In this document: piece by piece, positions 16,148 through 24,704 of the stretch | Position numbering within the stretch: the stretch's first letter is position 1 | Layout: each line of letters starts with the position of its first letter | From: Burkholderiales bacterium | Lineage (GTDB): Bacteria; Pseudomonadota; Gammaproteobacteria; Burkholderiales; Burkholderiaceae | Assembly: GCA_947371645.1 (NCBI GenBank) | Contig: CANBQJ010000025.1 | Span: 1 to 27,727, forward strand | Length of the DNA: 27,727 nucleotides | Direction of reading: 5' to 3' | The notes under the pieces: generated by a model | The model's database searches: none | Told to the model about the DNA's origin: nothing | Seen by the model: only the letters and a program-made list of their open reading frames with translations | Position numbers and translations under genes: made by a program

Positions 16148-16927
16148 CTAGCGCCAGCGGATCTTGTCCACCCGTTGCGCCTCCAGCTGCCCGCTGTTGC
16201 GCAGGATGTCCCGCACGTAGGCGGCATTGCGCAGCCCCAGGAGTTGCAGCCCATTGAAGCCAATGGCCATGTGCGCGATGCCGAAAGGCCGCATGAGCAG
16301 CGGCTTGACGATGGTCGCGTCGCCCAGCAGGTGCAGCTCGTGAGGGCGGTTCACATTGCGCAAGATGCCCGACTCCACGAACAGGCGCTGGCTGGATGCC
16401 GAATACGTGGTGACCTTGAGCCGGACAAACCGAATCAAGAGCCTGCCACCCAGCAGGGCCGCGATGCCCCAGGTGAGCCAGGACAGCAGTTGCGCCTGTG
16501 AATGCAGGTCTTGACCCGATGGGCCCTCAGCTGGGTGGGGCGCCTTCCTGGCCGCCGCCTTCAAGGCCTTCTTCATGGGGTGCGGGGCGACAGCGACATG
16601 GTCGCTCGCAGGTGGGCTGAGTGCAGCCTCGCGTTGTTCAGCTTGGGCGGCCATCCACGAATTCAATGCCAGCAGGCAGGCCAGGATGAGCCCATAGAAC
16701 AGGGCTTGGGGTGCCAGGATGAGCAGCGATGGCTTTTCGCGCCAGATCATCTCTTCATCGGTCTGGTGCCGGATGGCTTCCGCCCGCGAGGTGACCAGGC
16801 CCGAACCCATGTCCGTCACCACGCCGGCCATGTGGCGCACAGGTGCGGTGGCGGCGGCCTGCTGGACGACATGAGGGAAGCCGGCCGAAGCCTGCGCGGG
16901 GGCGTTGGGCTTGAACGGGAACTTCAT
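16148..16927 (-). CDS. Membrane protein with bacterial PH-like domain
   Basis: 259 aa. AGGAGTGG lies upstream of the ATG at 16927. Residues ~1-65 are cytoplasmic and polar. Two membrane segments are at ~66-92 and ~145-165, separated by a loop rich in Lys, Ala and Pro. After the second segment comes TTYSASSQRLFVESGILRN, then HELHLLGDATIVKPLLMR and GFNGLQLLGL, the beta-strand pattern of the YdbS/YdbT-like bPH2 domain, followed by a short C-terminal helix with VRDILRNSG. The family usually sits at the membrane, often near stress or export genes, with no defined ligand. The gap of 19 bases to the secreted protein gene suggests joint function at the envelope. Confidence 0.8.
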   Translation of the reverse strand: MKFPFKPNAPAQASAGFPHVVQQAAATAPVRHMAGVVTDMGSGLVTSRAEAIRHQTDEEMIWREKPSLLILAPQALFYGLILACLLALNSWMAAQAEQREAALSPPASDHVAVAPHPMKKALKAAARKAPHPAEGPSGQDLHSQAQLLSWLTWGIAALLGGRLLIRFVRLKVTTYSASSQRLFVESGILRNVNRPHELHLLGDATIVKPLLMRPFGIAHMAIGFNGLQLLGLRNAAYVRDILRNSGQLEAQRVDKIRWR

Positions 16928-17019
16928 GCGGCCACTCCTGAAACCATTCGCCTTGATTTCAGCGGCATCGGGTGGCCCGGCCTAGCCCCTGTTTGGGTGA
17001 TATTGGGGGCGCACTTGAC

Positions 17020-17736
17020 TCAGCGCGCCGCACGCGCCCTGCGCGCACCCCAGGCCACCGCCAAGCCTGCGAGCAAGAGCGCCAGCGACCCAGGCTCAGG
17101 CACGGCGCCCGTGACCACCAGAGACAGGTTGTCGGCGTAACCATCGTCGTAAGAACCGGCGGTGCGTGTCAACTGCAGGTTCACGGCCGCAAAGCGCGAG
17201 CCCACAGGCACCAGACCGGCCGATTCCCGAAACAACAGGCCCGTCTGGTCGCCGCGGTCCACATTGCTCACAGGGCCGATGCTGGCCGTACCCAAGGCGG
17301 CGTGCAGGGCGTCTTCGAACTGCACGGTGAGCACCGCGTTGTCACCCTGGCTGGCGAAGCCGCCCAGGAAGGCCGAGAGCTTGAAGCTGGCCGCTCCCGC
17401 ATCGATCACGCTGCTGCCAAAGCCCAGGTCGATCAGCTGCGAGCCCGATGAACTGCCGCTGCTGGGGCCCCCGCCGAAGAAATTCAAACCACGGTCCAGG
17501 GGCCCCGGGTCGGTGGCAGTCGGGAAGCCGCCCCCCGCGTTGTACTGCACCACGGTGAACTCGCCGGTGGTCGTGAACCCGGTGACAGGGACGACGTTGC
17601 CCGAGCTTGAGCCCGCGTCCAGCTCCGCATCGCCATTGACGATGAGGTTGCTGCCCAGCCCGCCAGCCGCCATGGCTGGACAGACCACCCCAGCACAAGC
17701 GAGCGCCACGCCCGATACCACCACACGCAATGCCAT
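17020..17736 (-). CDS. PEP-CTERM sorting domain protein (third copy in window)
   Basis: 238 aa from the ATG at 17736 (GGGAG upstream). Residues ~1-24 are a signal peptide (VSGVALACAGVVCPAMAA). LIVNGDAELDAGSSSGN and GFTTTGEFTVVQYN are typical of PEP-CTERM proteins that begin with a carbohydrate-binding-like beta-sandwich (NGDAE start). The body is Gly/Ser-rich with DLSLVVTG near the end. The tail VPEPGSLALLLAGLAVAWG plus ARRARAAR is a textbook PEP-CTERM motif. Export by exosortase to the envelope or matrix is expected, with a possible adhesive role. Single gene with gaps of ~90 and ~190 bases on either side. Confidence 0.87.
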   Translation of the reverse strand: MALRVVVSGVALACAGVVCPAMAAGGLGSNLIVNGDAELDAGSSSGNVVPVTGFTTTGEFTVVQYNAGGGFPTATDPGPLDRGLNFFGGGPSSGSSSGSQLIDLGFGSSVIDAGAASFKLSAFLGGFASQGDNAVLTVQFEDALHAALGTASIGPVSNVDRGDQTGLLFRESAGLVPVGSRFAAVNLQLTRTAGSYDDGYADNLSLVVTGAVPEPGSLALLLAGLAVAWGARRARAAR

Positions 17737-17924
17737 CGCCCACTCCCGGAAAATGAAGACTGAGGCCACATTAGTGCGTGCCCCACCGGGCGTCAACTGC
17801 CCCAACAGGCCGAGGTGACCCGAATCAAACCCGGCCCCCCATGAACGCGGGGCAGGGCATGGGAACCCACCATGCAACCCATGGGCATGCTCGACACACC
17901 CGGCGTGGGCGCGCGGGCTTGAGC

Positions 17925-19310
17925 TCAGCGTGGCAGCGCCATGACACGGGGCAGCTTGCCACTGGCCCCGGTCTGCGCCGGCTCACCGCTGCGGCAATGG
18001 ATGCGCACGCCCTGAACGCCCATGCGTTCAAAAAATGCGACCAGCGCCAGGTTGGCCCGCTTCAGGGTGTCCGCGCTCACCTGGCCGCGCATGCCGGTGC
18101 GCAGCAACAGGTCTTGGGGGCCCTGCTGCACCAGCTGAAAGTCGGACAGGCCGACTTCGTCGTCCAGCACCGAACTGATCGCCAGAGGCAGCACGCAGAC
18201 CGCAGCCTGGCCTGGGCCACCCAACCACATCATCTCGTCGTTGCGTCCCGCCACCTCGATGCAAGGCAAGACAGAGCCGCAGGCGCAAGGCGCCGGGTGG
18301 ATGGTGATGCTGTCGCCCAGGTCATATCGGATCAAAGGCTGGACATGGTTGGCCAGGTTGGTCAGCAAGGTGGTCGCGCTCGCCTGCCCCGGCGGCACGG
18401 GCTGGCCAAGGTGGTCAACCGGCTCCAGGATGACCCAGTCGCTGTTCAGGTGGAGTTGCCCATGGCCGCACTCGAAGGCAAGCGTCAGGAACTCGGAAGC
18501 CCCGTAGCTGTTGGCGATGGGGCAGCCAAAGGCTTCGGTCACGAGTTGACGCATGGCGGGCGTGAAGATCTCGCCCCCTGTCCAGACCTCGTCCAGCTTC
18601 AAATGCAGCCGGCCCGCACGCTGTTCGGCGGCCAGCATGACGGCCGCGCTGGGGTAGGTGGACAAGATGGTGGGCGACAGCGCGTTCAAGTCCTTCACAA
18701 GGCCCGCCAGAGGCTGCATGAACGAGACGCTGTGCAGTTTGTTCGACAGCATGGGGTTGATGCGCTGGAGCCGCTGGAGGGACACGGTGCTGGCGAAGTG
18801 GCCCTCCGTGGCCCCCACAAAGGCCACGCACTCGCCCAGGCCGAAAGGGTTCATGAGGTGCTGCCAGGGGCGCAAGGGCGGACGGCGCAGGTGCTCCAGC
18901 GCGTCATACACGGCCATGGTGGCCTGGTCCTGCAGGAAGATGCCGGGCTCGCCCGTGCTGCCTGAGCTTTCCCAGACCACATAGCGGTCCAGAAAGGGGC
19001 GGCCAATTTGCTGGCGGTCGTCCAGGAAGCGGCGCAGGTCTGCCCAGTGAACGTCGGGGTCGACAACCCAGTCTTCAAAGCGTCGCATCAGGTCGCGTTT
19101 GTGCACGACAGGCAGGTCACTCAAGACGATCCGGGACAGGTCCTGGTCTGCCAGGTGTGGCTGGTAGATGCGAGACTGGCGAGCGGCTTCAAGCAAGTTG
19201 CGCAAACGCGCGCTTTGCCTGCTGGACAAGAGCTGCTTGCCAAACACGGGCAGCGCGGCCACGTCCATGGACGTGCCCAGCGCGTGCCAGGGCGAATACA
19301 AGGGGGCCAT
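17925..19310 (-). CDS. PaaK-like adenylate-forming ligase (phenylacetate-CoA ligase/F390 synthetase related)
   Basis: About 461 aa from the ATG at 19310 (AAGG upstream); an in-frame ATG at 19358 is possible. The adenylate-forming core is present: WESSGSTGEPGIF (phosphate loop, ~115-125), YGASEFL (~269-275) and IRYDLGD (~327-333). CACGSVLPCIEVAGRNDEM (~342-360) matches the Cys-x-Cys-Gly and GRxDD-like hinge region of PaaK/F390-type ligases. It should activate a carboxylic acid as an acyl-AMP and then form a thioester or amide. No phenylacetate pathway or PKS genes are nearby, so the substrate is open. It is divergent from a small gene at 19408. Confidence 0.87.
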   Translation of the reverse strand: MAPLYSPWHALGTSMDVAALPVFGKQLLSSRQSARLRNLLEAARQSRIYQPHLADQDLSRIVLSDLPVVHKRDLMRRFEDWVVDPDVHWADLRRFLDDRQQIGRPFLDRYVVWESSGSTGEPGIFLQDQATMAVYDALEHLRRPPLRPWQHLMNPFGLGECVAFVGATEGHFASTVSLQRLQRINPMLSNKLHSVSFMQPLAGLVKDLNALSPTILSTYPSAAVMLAAEQRAGRLHLKLDEVWTGGEIFTPAMRQLVTEAFGCPIANSYGASEFLTLAFECGHGQLHLNSDWVILEPVDHLGQPVPPGQASATTLLTNLANHVQPLIRYDLGDSITIHPAPCACGSVLPCIEVAGRNDEMMWLGGPGQAAVCVLPLAISSVLDDEVGLSDFQLVQQGPQDLLLRTGMRGQVSADTLKRANLALVAFFERMGVQGVRIHCRSGEPAQTGASGKLPRVMALPR

Positions 19311-19407
19311 GTTGAAACCTTCTGCGTGTGCTGGCAACGCAGGTGTACCACTGTCCATTGGCACACGCGGCAGGCTTACCCGCCTTGACCTTGCACAATG
19401 GCGACCC

Positions 19408-19608
19408 ATGAACGCCACCCCGCCTCAACCCGACCCGATGCCCCAGTCCCCTGTGCCACCCGACCTCGACGACTGCTGCGGCAATGGCTGCGACCCCTGT
19501 GTCTTTGACCGCCATGACATGGCCATGGACGAGTACCGGCAGGCCTTGCGGGCATGGCAGGCCCGGCAACCGACCGCGGAGCCAGGCAACACCGGATCAG
19601 GCGGCTGA
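19408..19608 (+). CDS. Oxidoreductase-like (OXLD1-type) small protein
   Basis: 66 aa from the ATG at 19408. After a Pro-rich start, residues ~22-32 read CCGNGCDPCVF, then DRHDMAMDEYRQALRAWQ. The CCGxGCxxCV(F/W)D...Y pattern is the complete oxidoreductase-like domain (PF09791, found in human OXLD1 and many Proteobacteria). The four clustered cysteines suggest metal or redox binding; a role is not established. The 3' end overlaps the convergent Lon N-domain gene by 12 bases. Confidence 0.9.
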   Translation: MNATPPQPDPMPQSPVPPDLDDCCGNGCDPCVFDRHDMAMDEYRQALRAWQARQPTAEPGNTGSGG

Positions 19609-20232
19609 GGCCAGACGCTCCATCCACTCGGCCACCAGCTCCAGCCGCCACACCGGGTTGTCCAGGCTCATCAGGCGTTGCCGCTCTGCAGCAGGCAAGG
19701 GCAGGCGCTCGGCCCAGCGGTTGGCCACCCAGCCCGCGTCCTGCCAGCAGGCGGCGTCTGCGGCGGGCACCGCCGGCAGGCCATCTTCTTCGGCCATGGC
19801 CGGCAGCACGGTGTGCAGGCGCTCGCCCAGCTCGGCTTGCTCCCTGGGCAGGGCCGCGGCGGCGTCTTCAGGCAGCAGGTCAGCCTCGGCCACCCACAGG
19901 CCATGGGGCAGCAGGCGCGCCTGCTTCAGGCCAAAACGTTGCGTGCCTTGCGCCACCACGAACATCAAGCCGGCCTGGGGGTGCGCCACCTGCACCAGCT
20001 GCGCCAAGGTGCCCACGCTCGCAAAAGAATCGGCTTGCAGTGCACCGTCCACCGTGGGTGCACGCCGCACCTCGTGTCCGCTTTGCAGGTAAACGACGCC
20101 AAAGGGCTCGCCGCTGCGCTCGCAGCGCTTCATCAGGTCAAGGTAGCGCACCTCGAAGACCTGCAAGGGCAGCCATCCACCCGGGAACAGCACCGTGTGC
20201 AAGGGGAAGAGGGGCAGCGCGGTGAGGTCCAT
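19597..20232 (-). CDS. Stand-alone LON N-terminal (substrate-binding) domain protein
   Basis: 211 aa. ALPLFPLHTVLFPGGWLPLQ and VFEVRYLDLMKRC at the N-terminus, then FGVVYL, VGTLAQLVQV and GTQRFGL, match the Lon protease N-domain (PF02190, PUA-like). There is no AAA+ ATPase or Ser-Lys protease part, and the length is typical for the separate LonN family of Proteobacteria. A helical second half (LPREQAELGERLHTVLPAM) follows. These proteins are thought to bind proteins or peptides, but their function is not settled. No clear ribosome-binding site precedes the ATG at 20232. It may be cotranscribed with the upstream hemolysin III-type gene (60-base gap). Confidence 0.92.
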   Translation of the reverse strand: MDLTALPLFPLHTVLFPGGWLPLQVFEVRYLDLMKRCERSGEPFGVVYLQSGHEVRRAPTVDGALQADSFASVGTLAQLVQVAHPQAGLMFVVAQGTQRFGLKQARLLPHGLWVAEADLLPEDAAAALPREQAELGERLHTVLPAMAEEDGLPAVPAADAACWQDAGWVANRWAERLPLPAAERQRLMSLDNPVWRLELVAEWMERLASAA

Positions 20233-20292
20233 GGCAGGGCCAACGGTGTGGAGTTGGGCACAGTGTGCCGCAGGCCCACCCTGGCCGCTCGC

Positions 20293-20904
20293 TCAGACCA
20301 CGAAGCCCGCGATCGCCGCATAGTGGCTGGCCGTGCCGCCCAGCACAAAAAGGTGCCACAGGCCGTGGGCATGGCGGTGCCCGGCCCGGTTCACGTAGAA
20401 CACGGTGCCCACGCTGTAGAGCACGCCGCCCAGCACCAGCCAGACCAGGCCGCCGGAGTCCAGGTGGGCGAAGAGCGGGGCAGCCGCCAGCACGCCCGCC
20501 CAGCCCATGCCCAGGTAGAGCGCCACAGAGGGCTCGGCCGGCGTGGGCCGCAGCTCACGCCAGATGCCGAGTGCGGCCATGGCCCACACCGCAGCCAGCA
20601 GCACCCAGCCCCAGGCCCCACGCAGGGTGACCAGGGCAAAGGGCGTGTAGCTGCCGGCAATGAGCAGGAAGATGGCGCAGTGGTCGACACGTTGCCACCT
20701 CAGCTTGGCCTGGCCACGCGCCCAGTGGAACACCGTGGACGCCCCATACAGCAGCACGCAAGACAGCGCAAAGACCAAGGCGCCAGCGATCCTGGCCGCA
20801 TCGCCACTGGGCCAGGTTTTGGCCATCATCAGCGGCAGGGCCACCACGGCCAGAACCAGACCCAGCAGGTGGGTCCAGGTGTTGAAGCGCTCTCCGACGT
20901 GCAT
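20293..20904 (-). CDS. trhA: Hemolysin III / PAQR family membrane protein (YqfA/TrhA type)
   Basis: 203 aa with seven hydrophobic segments. The family markers are all present: GERFNTWTHLLGL near the N-terminus, GASTVFHW at the end of helix 2, RVDHCAIFLLIAGSYTPF in helix 3, and HGLWHLFVLGGTASHY in the last helix. The conserved Ser-His, Asp and His-x3-His residues resemble the zinc site of PAQR receptors. E. coli YqfA (TrhA) is linked to membrane energetics and lipid homeostasis; haemolysis is a historical name. Normal length. The start at 20904 has GATGGG upstream. Confidence 0.93.
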   Translation of the reverse strand: MHVGERFNTWTHLLGLVLAVVALPLMMAKTWPSGDAARIAGALVFALSCVLLYGASTVFHWARGQAKLRWQRVDHCAIFLLIAGSYTPFALVTLRGAWGWVLLAAVWAMAALGIWRELRPTPAEPSVALYLGMGWAGVLAAAPLFAHLDSGGLVWLVLGGVLYSVGTVFYVNRAGHRHAHGLWHLFVLGGTASHYAAIAGFVV

Positions 20905-20976
20905 ACAAACCCATCACTTGATTGAGGCCAGTGAACCGGCTCGGCGTGACAGGCGTATGAAGCGCGCCCGGGGCGT

Positions 20977-21165
20977 TCAGTGCACCGGTGACCGGTCTGG
21001 CTCGAAGTCCATCAGCACGCTGGCCAGTTCCAGTGCCCGCCAGAGGTCGGGCGGCATGGCCATGATGCGCTCTGGCGTGCGCGCACCGCGCACCCAGTCA
21101 CCGATTTGCGCATGCTGATCAGGGCTCAGCAGGTTCAGCGACAGCATCTCATCGATCAACTTCAT
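20977..21165 (-). CDS. Small conserved-looking hypothetical protein
   Basis: 62 aa. CGGAGG about 6 bases upstream of the ATG at 21165 is the best ribosome-binding site in the area and fixes the start; the longer frame reaching 21276 has none. The protein is acidic and helical: MKLIDEMLSLNLLSPDQHAQ, then GDWVRGARTPERIMAMPPDL and WRALELASVLMDFEPD. It has no signal peptide or Cys residues. The pattern suggests a two-helix, protein-binding miniprotein. I do not recognise a family. It lies 72 bases upstream of the hemolysin III-type gene on the same strand and is divergent from pirin. Confidence 0.7.
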   Translation of the reverse strand: MKLIDEMLSLNLLSPDQHAQIGDWVRGARTPERIMAMPPDLWRALELASVLMDFEPDRSPVH

Positions 21166-21291
21166 GATGAACCTCCGGGGTGGCTGTTGCAGCCATGATG
21201 GCACAGCCTGCGGGGCCTTTGCCGGCAATCTGGGGGCGTGGCGGGGGTCAGATGCCATGAACAGGGGGATGGGCAAATCCTCGGGCTCTTC

Positions 21292-21320
21292 TTGACCTCA
21301 GAAGCCATCAGGTCTAAGTT
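21292..21320 (+). promoter_or_regulatory. Promoter candidate upstream of the pirin gene
   Basis: TTGACC at 21292-21297, 17 bases, then TAAGTT at 21315-21320, ending 25 bases before the ATG at 21346. GACCT at 21294-21298 and AGGTC at 21310-21314 form an inverted repeat across the spacer that a regulator could use. Confidence 0.35.
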
Positions 21321-21345
21321 GACGCCGTAGCATCAAGGTATGAGC

Positions 21346-22299
21346 ATGCCCGACGCCCCACCGCACCTGTCGCACCTGCCCTGCCCGCCCGAAGACCCGG
21401 TGCTGCACCCGCGCACCGTGGAGCGTCTGGTGCTGGGTGAGCCGACCAGCGATGGCGCCGGCGTCAAACTCACCCGCGTGCTCACGCACAACCTGCAGCG
21501 CCGGCTCGACCCCTTCCTCATGCTGGATGCCTTTGGCAGCGACCAGCCCGATGACTACATCGCCGGCTTTCCCGACCACCCGCATCGGGGATTCGAGACC
21601 ATCACCTACATGATCGCCGGGCGCATGCGGCACCACGACAGCGCAGGCAACGAAGGCCTGCTGGACAACGGTGGCGTGCAGTGGATGACGGCCGGCCGGG
21701 GCGTCGTCCATTCCGAGATCCCCATGCAGACCGAAGGCCGCATGGAAGGCTTTCAGCTGTGGCTCAACCTGCCCAGTGACGACAAGATGTGCCCGCCCTG
21801 GTACCGCGACTTCACGGCAGACGACCTGCCGCGCTTTCGCACCCGTGAAGGCGTGACGGTGGTGGTGATCGCAGGCGCCAGCCATGGCGTGGACGGTGCG
21901 GTGCAGCGGCCCCGCACCCTGCCCCTCTACCTGGACGTGCACATGCCCGTGGGCAGCACCTTCGATCAGGTGCTGCCGGCCGCGCACAACGCGCTGGTCT
22001 ATGTGTACCGGGGCGAGGTGCAGGTGGGGCAGGACACCCTGGCCGAAGGCGAGCTTCAGTCAGCCCCGACGGTGGGCAGCCAGCGCATGGCCATCCTGCG
22101 CAACAGCAGCGGCTTTGACGGCCTGCGCCTGCATGCCCTGAGCGCAGACGCCGGTCACCCCGAGCAAGGAGCCCGCGCCCTGATCATCGCCGGGCACCCC
22201 TTGCGCGAGCCGATCGCGCAGTACGGCCCCTTCGTCATGAACACCCACCAGGAGGTGTTCCAGGCCGTGGCCGATTTCCAGGCCGGTCGACTGGTCTGA
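21346..22299 (+). CDS. Pirin family protein
   Basis: About 317 aa. AAGG is 7 bases from the ATG at 21346 but only one base from an ATG at 21340, so 21346 is preferred. The N-terminal cupin has the pirin metal ligands: DHPHRGFETITY with the two His (~78 and 80), and GVVHSEIP with His (~122) and Glu (~124). GGVQWMTAGRG, FQLWLNLP and a C-terminal cupin half with LYLDVHMPVGSTF and GPFVMNT complete the fold. Length is normal. Pirins are iron-binding proteins; several bacterial members have quercetinase activity or modulate metabolic enzymes, but which applies here cannot be told. Monocistronic and convergent with the chemoreceptor gene (18-base gap). Confidence 0.94.
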   Translation: MPDAPPHLSHLPCPPEDPVLHPRTVERLVLGEPTSDGAGVKLTRVLTHNLQRRLDPFLMLDAFGSDQPDDYIAGFPDHPHRGFETITYMIAGRMRHHDSAGNEGLLDNGGVQWMTAGRGVVHSEIPMQTEGRMEGFQLWLNLPSDDKMCPPWYRDFTADDLPRFRTREGVTVVVIAGASHGVDGAVQRPRTLPLYLDVHMPVGSTFDQVLPAAHNALVYVYRGEVQVGQDTLAEGELQSAPTVGSQRMAILRNSSGFDGLRLHALSADAGHPEQGARALIIAGHPLREPIAQYGPFVMNTHQEVFQAVADFQAGRLV

Positions 22300-22317
22300 C
22301 GGGCCTGGCGGCCTGGC

Positions 22318-23925
22318 TCAAGCGTCGCCCAGGTCGTCCCCCAGGTCGAACACCCGCATGGCGTCCACCAGCATGTGGGCCTGGCGGGCCAGGTGCACGG
22401 CGGTGCTGGCGGTGTCGGCCACCAGGGCGGCGTTGTGCTGGGTCACGTGGTCGATGTGGGCCACGGCCTCCGACACCTGACTGAGCCCGTCACCCTGGTC
22501 GTTCGTGGCCTGGCTGATGTCGATCACCGCCTGAGACACCTCCTGGATGGCCTGGACCACGGAAATCATGGTCTTGCCCGCCTGGTCGACCAGCACGGCA
22601 CCCTGGTCCACCGTCTGCTGGCTGTTGGCCAGCAAGGTCTTGATCTCGTGCGCGGCATGCGCAGAGCGGCCCGCCAGCTGGCGCACCTCGCTGGCCACCA
22701 CGGCAAAGCCGCGGCCTTGCTCGCCGGCACGGGCGGCCTCCACCGCGGCATTGAGCGCCAGCAGATTGGTCTGGAAGGCGATGCTGTCGATCACGCCGAT
22801 GATCTCGGTGACCTTGCGCGAGGCCTGGCTGATGTCCGTCATGGTCTGCACCACCTGGCCCACCACCGCGCCGCCCGTGCTGGCCACGGCCGAGGCCCGC
22901 TCGGCGGTCTGGCGGGCGGACTCGGCCTTCTGCACGTTGAGCCGCACCACGGCGTCGAGTTGCTGCATGGACGAGGAGGTCTGCTCCAGCGCGGCGGCCT
23001 GCTCTTCAGTGCGGCCGCTGAGGTCGCTGTTGGCGCGCGAAATGGTGGTGGAGGTCTGGTCCACCTGTTCGACGCCCTGGCGCACCCGCAGGATCAGGGC
23101 GCGCAGGTTGTCCTGCATCTCCGACAGCGCACCCAGCATCACGCCGATTTCGTCGCGGCCCTTGGGCAGGAAGCGGTGGCGCAGGTCACCCCGGGCGATC
23201 CGCACGGCCACGTCGGCGGCCACCTGGATGGGGCGCACCACGCTGCGGTACACCACGTAGTTGCTGGTGGCCACCAGCAATGTGGTGACCAGGCAGACGG
23301 CCAGTGAGGCCCACAGCAGGGTGTGCGTGGTGCCGTCCACCTGGGCGATGGTCCGCTCAGCGCGCTGGGTCTCGGCCGCCACGAAGGCGTCCAGGTTGAC
23401 TTGCAAGACTTCACTGGCCTTGTCGAAAGCCGGCATCAGGGTGTTGCCCTGCTCGGGGCCGCCGTCGACGTAGGCATGGGCCATGGCCACACCGGCCTGG
23501 TAGTAGGGCTCGAAGTGGCCAGCGAGTGCTTCCAGTGCCGCCAGGCCGGGCGCGTCGCCCTGCGCTTGCAGGTAGGTGCGGAATTCGGCCAGCGCGCGCA
23601 AAAAGGAGTCGCGGTGGGCGGCGGCCTCCTTGAAGCCGTCGTCCAGGCCATTGAGGCCCCGGGTGGCGGACACGTCGGACAGGAACTGCTGCACCTGCAC
23701 CACGTCGCGCTGCAGGTCCTTGGCGGCCACGGCGTGGGCCACGGTGGCCGCGATGTCGCGGCTGACGCTGTGTTCGACCTTCGCCAGGCGCATCTGCTGC
23801 CAGGCGGTGAACGCCATGAACAGCAGCAGGGGCAGCAGGGCATTGCACAGCAGCTTGACCCCGATGGGCGTGTTGGCAAACAGGGCGGGTTTGTGGGCTT
23901 GGTCAGAATGGATGGGCGTCTTCAA
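22318..23925 (-). CDS. Methyl-accepting chemotaxis protein (four-helix-bundle type sensor)
   Basis: About 535 aa if it starts at a TTG at 23925 with GGAG 7 bases upstream; there is no ATG before the first membrane helix in this frame. Helix 1 spans ~22-42 ([16 protein letters not shown]). A periplasmic all-helical sensor domain of ~160 residues follows, then helix 2 at ~202-226, a HAMP linker ([17 protein letters not shown]) and the signalling hairpin. The tip (~378-409) has [20 protein letters not shown] and [17 protein letters not shown], which binds CheA and CheW. The C-terminus lacks an NWETF-type CheR-binding tail. Ligand unknown. No other chemotaxis genes are in the window, so it is an orphan receptor. 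Confidence 0.93.
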   Translation of the reverse strand: MKTPIHSDQAHKPALFANTPIGVKLLCNALLPLLLFMAFTAWQQMRLAKVEHSVSRDIAATVAHAVAAKDLQRDVVQVQQFLSDVSATRGLNGLDDGFKEAAAHRDSFLRALAEFRTYLQAQGDAPGLAALEALAGHFEPYYQAGVAMAHAYVDGGPEQGNTLMPAFDKASEVLQVNLDAFVAAETQRAERTIAQVDGTTHTLLWASLAVCLVTTLLVATSNYVVYRSVVRPIQVAADVAVRIARGDLRHRFLPKGRDEIGVMLGALSEMQDNLRALILRVRQGVEQVDQTSTTISRANSDLSGRTEEQAAALEQTSSSMQQLDAVVRLNVQKAESARQTAERASAVASTGGAVVGQVVQTMTDISQASRKVTEIIGVIDSIAFQTNLLALNAAVEAARAGEQGRGFAVVASEVRQLAGRSAHAAHEIKTLLANSQQTVDQGAVLVDQAGKTMISVVQAIQEVSQAVIDISQATNDQGDGLSQVSEAVAHIDHVTQHNAALVADTASTAVHLARQAHMLVDAMRVFDLGDDLGDA

Positions 23926-24041
23926 TGTGGGCTCCGGTCGTCTGGCCTGACATCCCCATCCGGGTGGCAGGACCTGGCCCAGGGATATCGGCCCCACAGG
24001 CGTCAAACTTGATGCTTCACAAATCTGGAACGGGCAGACAC

Positions 24042-24623
<582 letters not shown>

Positions 24624-24688
24624 AGCCCCTGTTCGAGGCCGCCCCCGCTGGACACACCTGCTTGATTGCGCTACCGTAGGGAAAAATT

Positions 24689-24698
24689 ACCAATTGGT
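24689..24698. promoter_or_regulatory. AT-rich leader with palindrome before the lipocalin gene
   Basis: ACCAATTGGT is a 10-bp perfect palindrome ending 6 bases before the ATG at 24705. It sits in a locally A/T-rich stretch (24681-24710) that stands out in this GC-rich DNA. TTGATT at 24662-24667 could be a -35 element. There is no clear Shine-Dalgarno sequence, so the palindrome occupies the place where one is expected. Confidence 0.3.
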
Positions 24699-24704
24699 GC
24701 ACAA

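Noticed and set aside
15040..16257. 405-aa open frame on the plus strand across the secreted protein gene
   Set aside because: No signal peptide, domain or ribosome-binding site. The opposite strand has a signal peptide, lengths and spacing that fit an operon.
17858..17883. CATGGG...CCCATG inverted repeat downstream of the ligase gene
   Set aside because: Only 6-bp arms with a 14-base loop containing further CATG repeats and no T-run; too weak to call a terminator.
17778..18965. 395-aa open frame on the plus strand across the PaaK-like ligase
   Set aside because: The ligase motifs lie on the minus strand, and this frame shows shadow composition rich in His, Gln and Arg.
19678..20925. 415-aa open frame on the plus strand across the LonN and hemolysin III genes
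   Set aside because: It spans two well-supported genes on the other strand and has no motifs of its own.
22375..23307. 310-aa open frame antisense to the chemoreceptor
   Set aside because: Gly/His/Leu-rich shadow of the coiled-coil signalling domain; no family or start signals.
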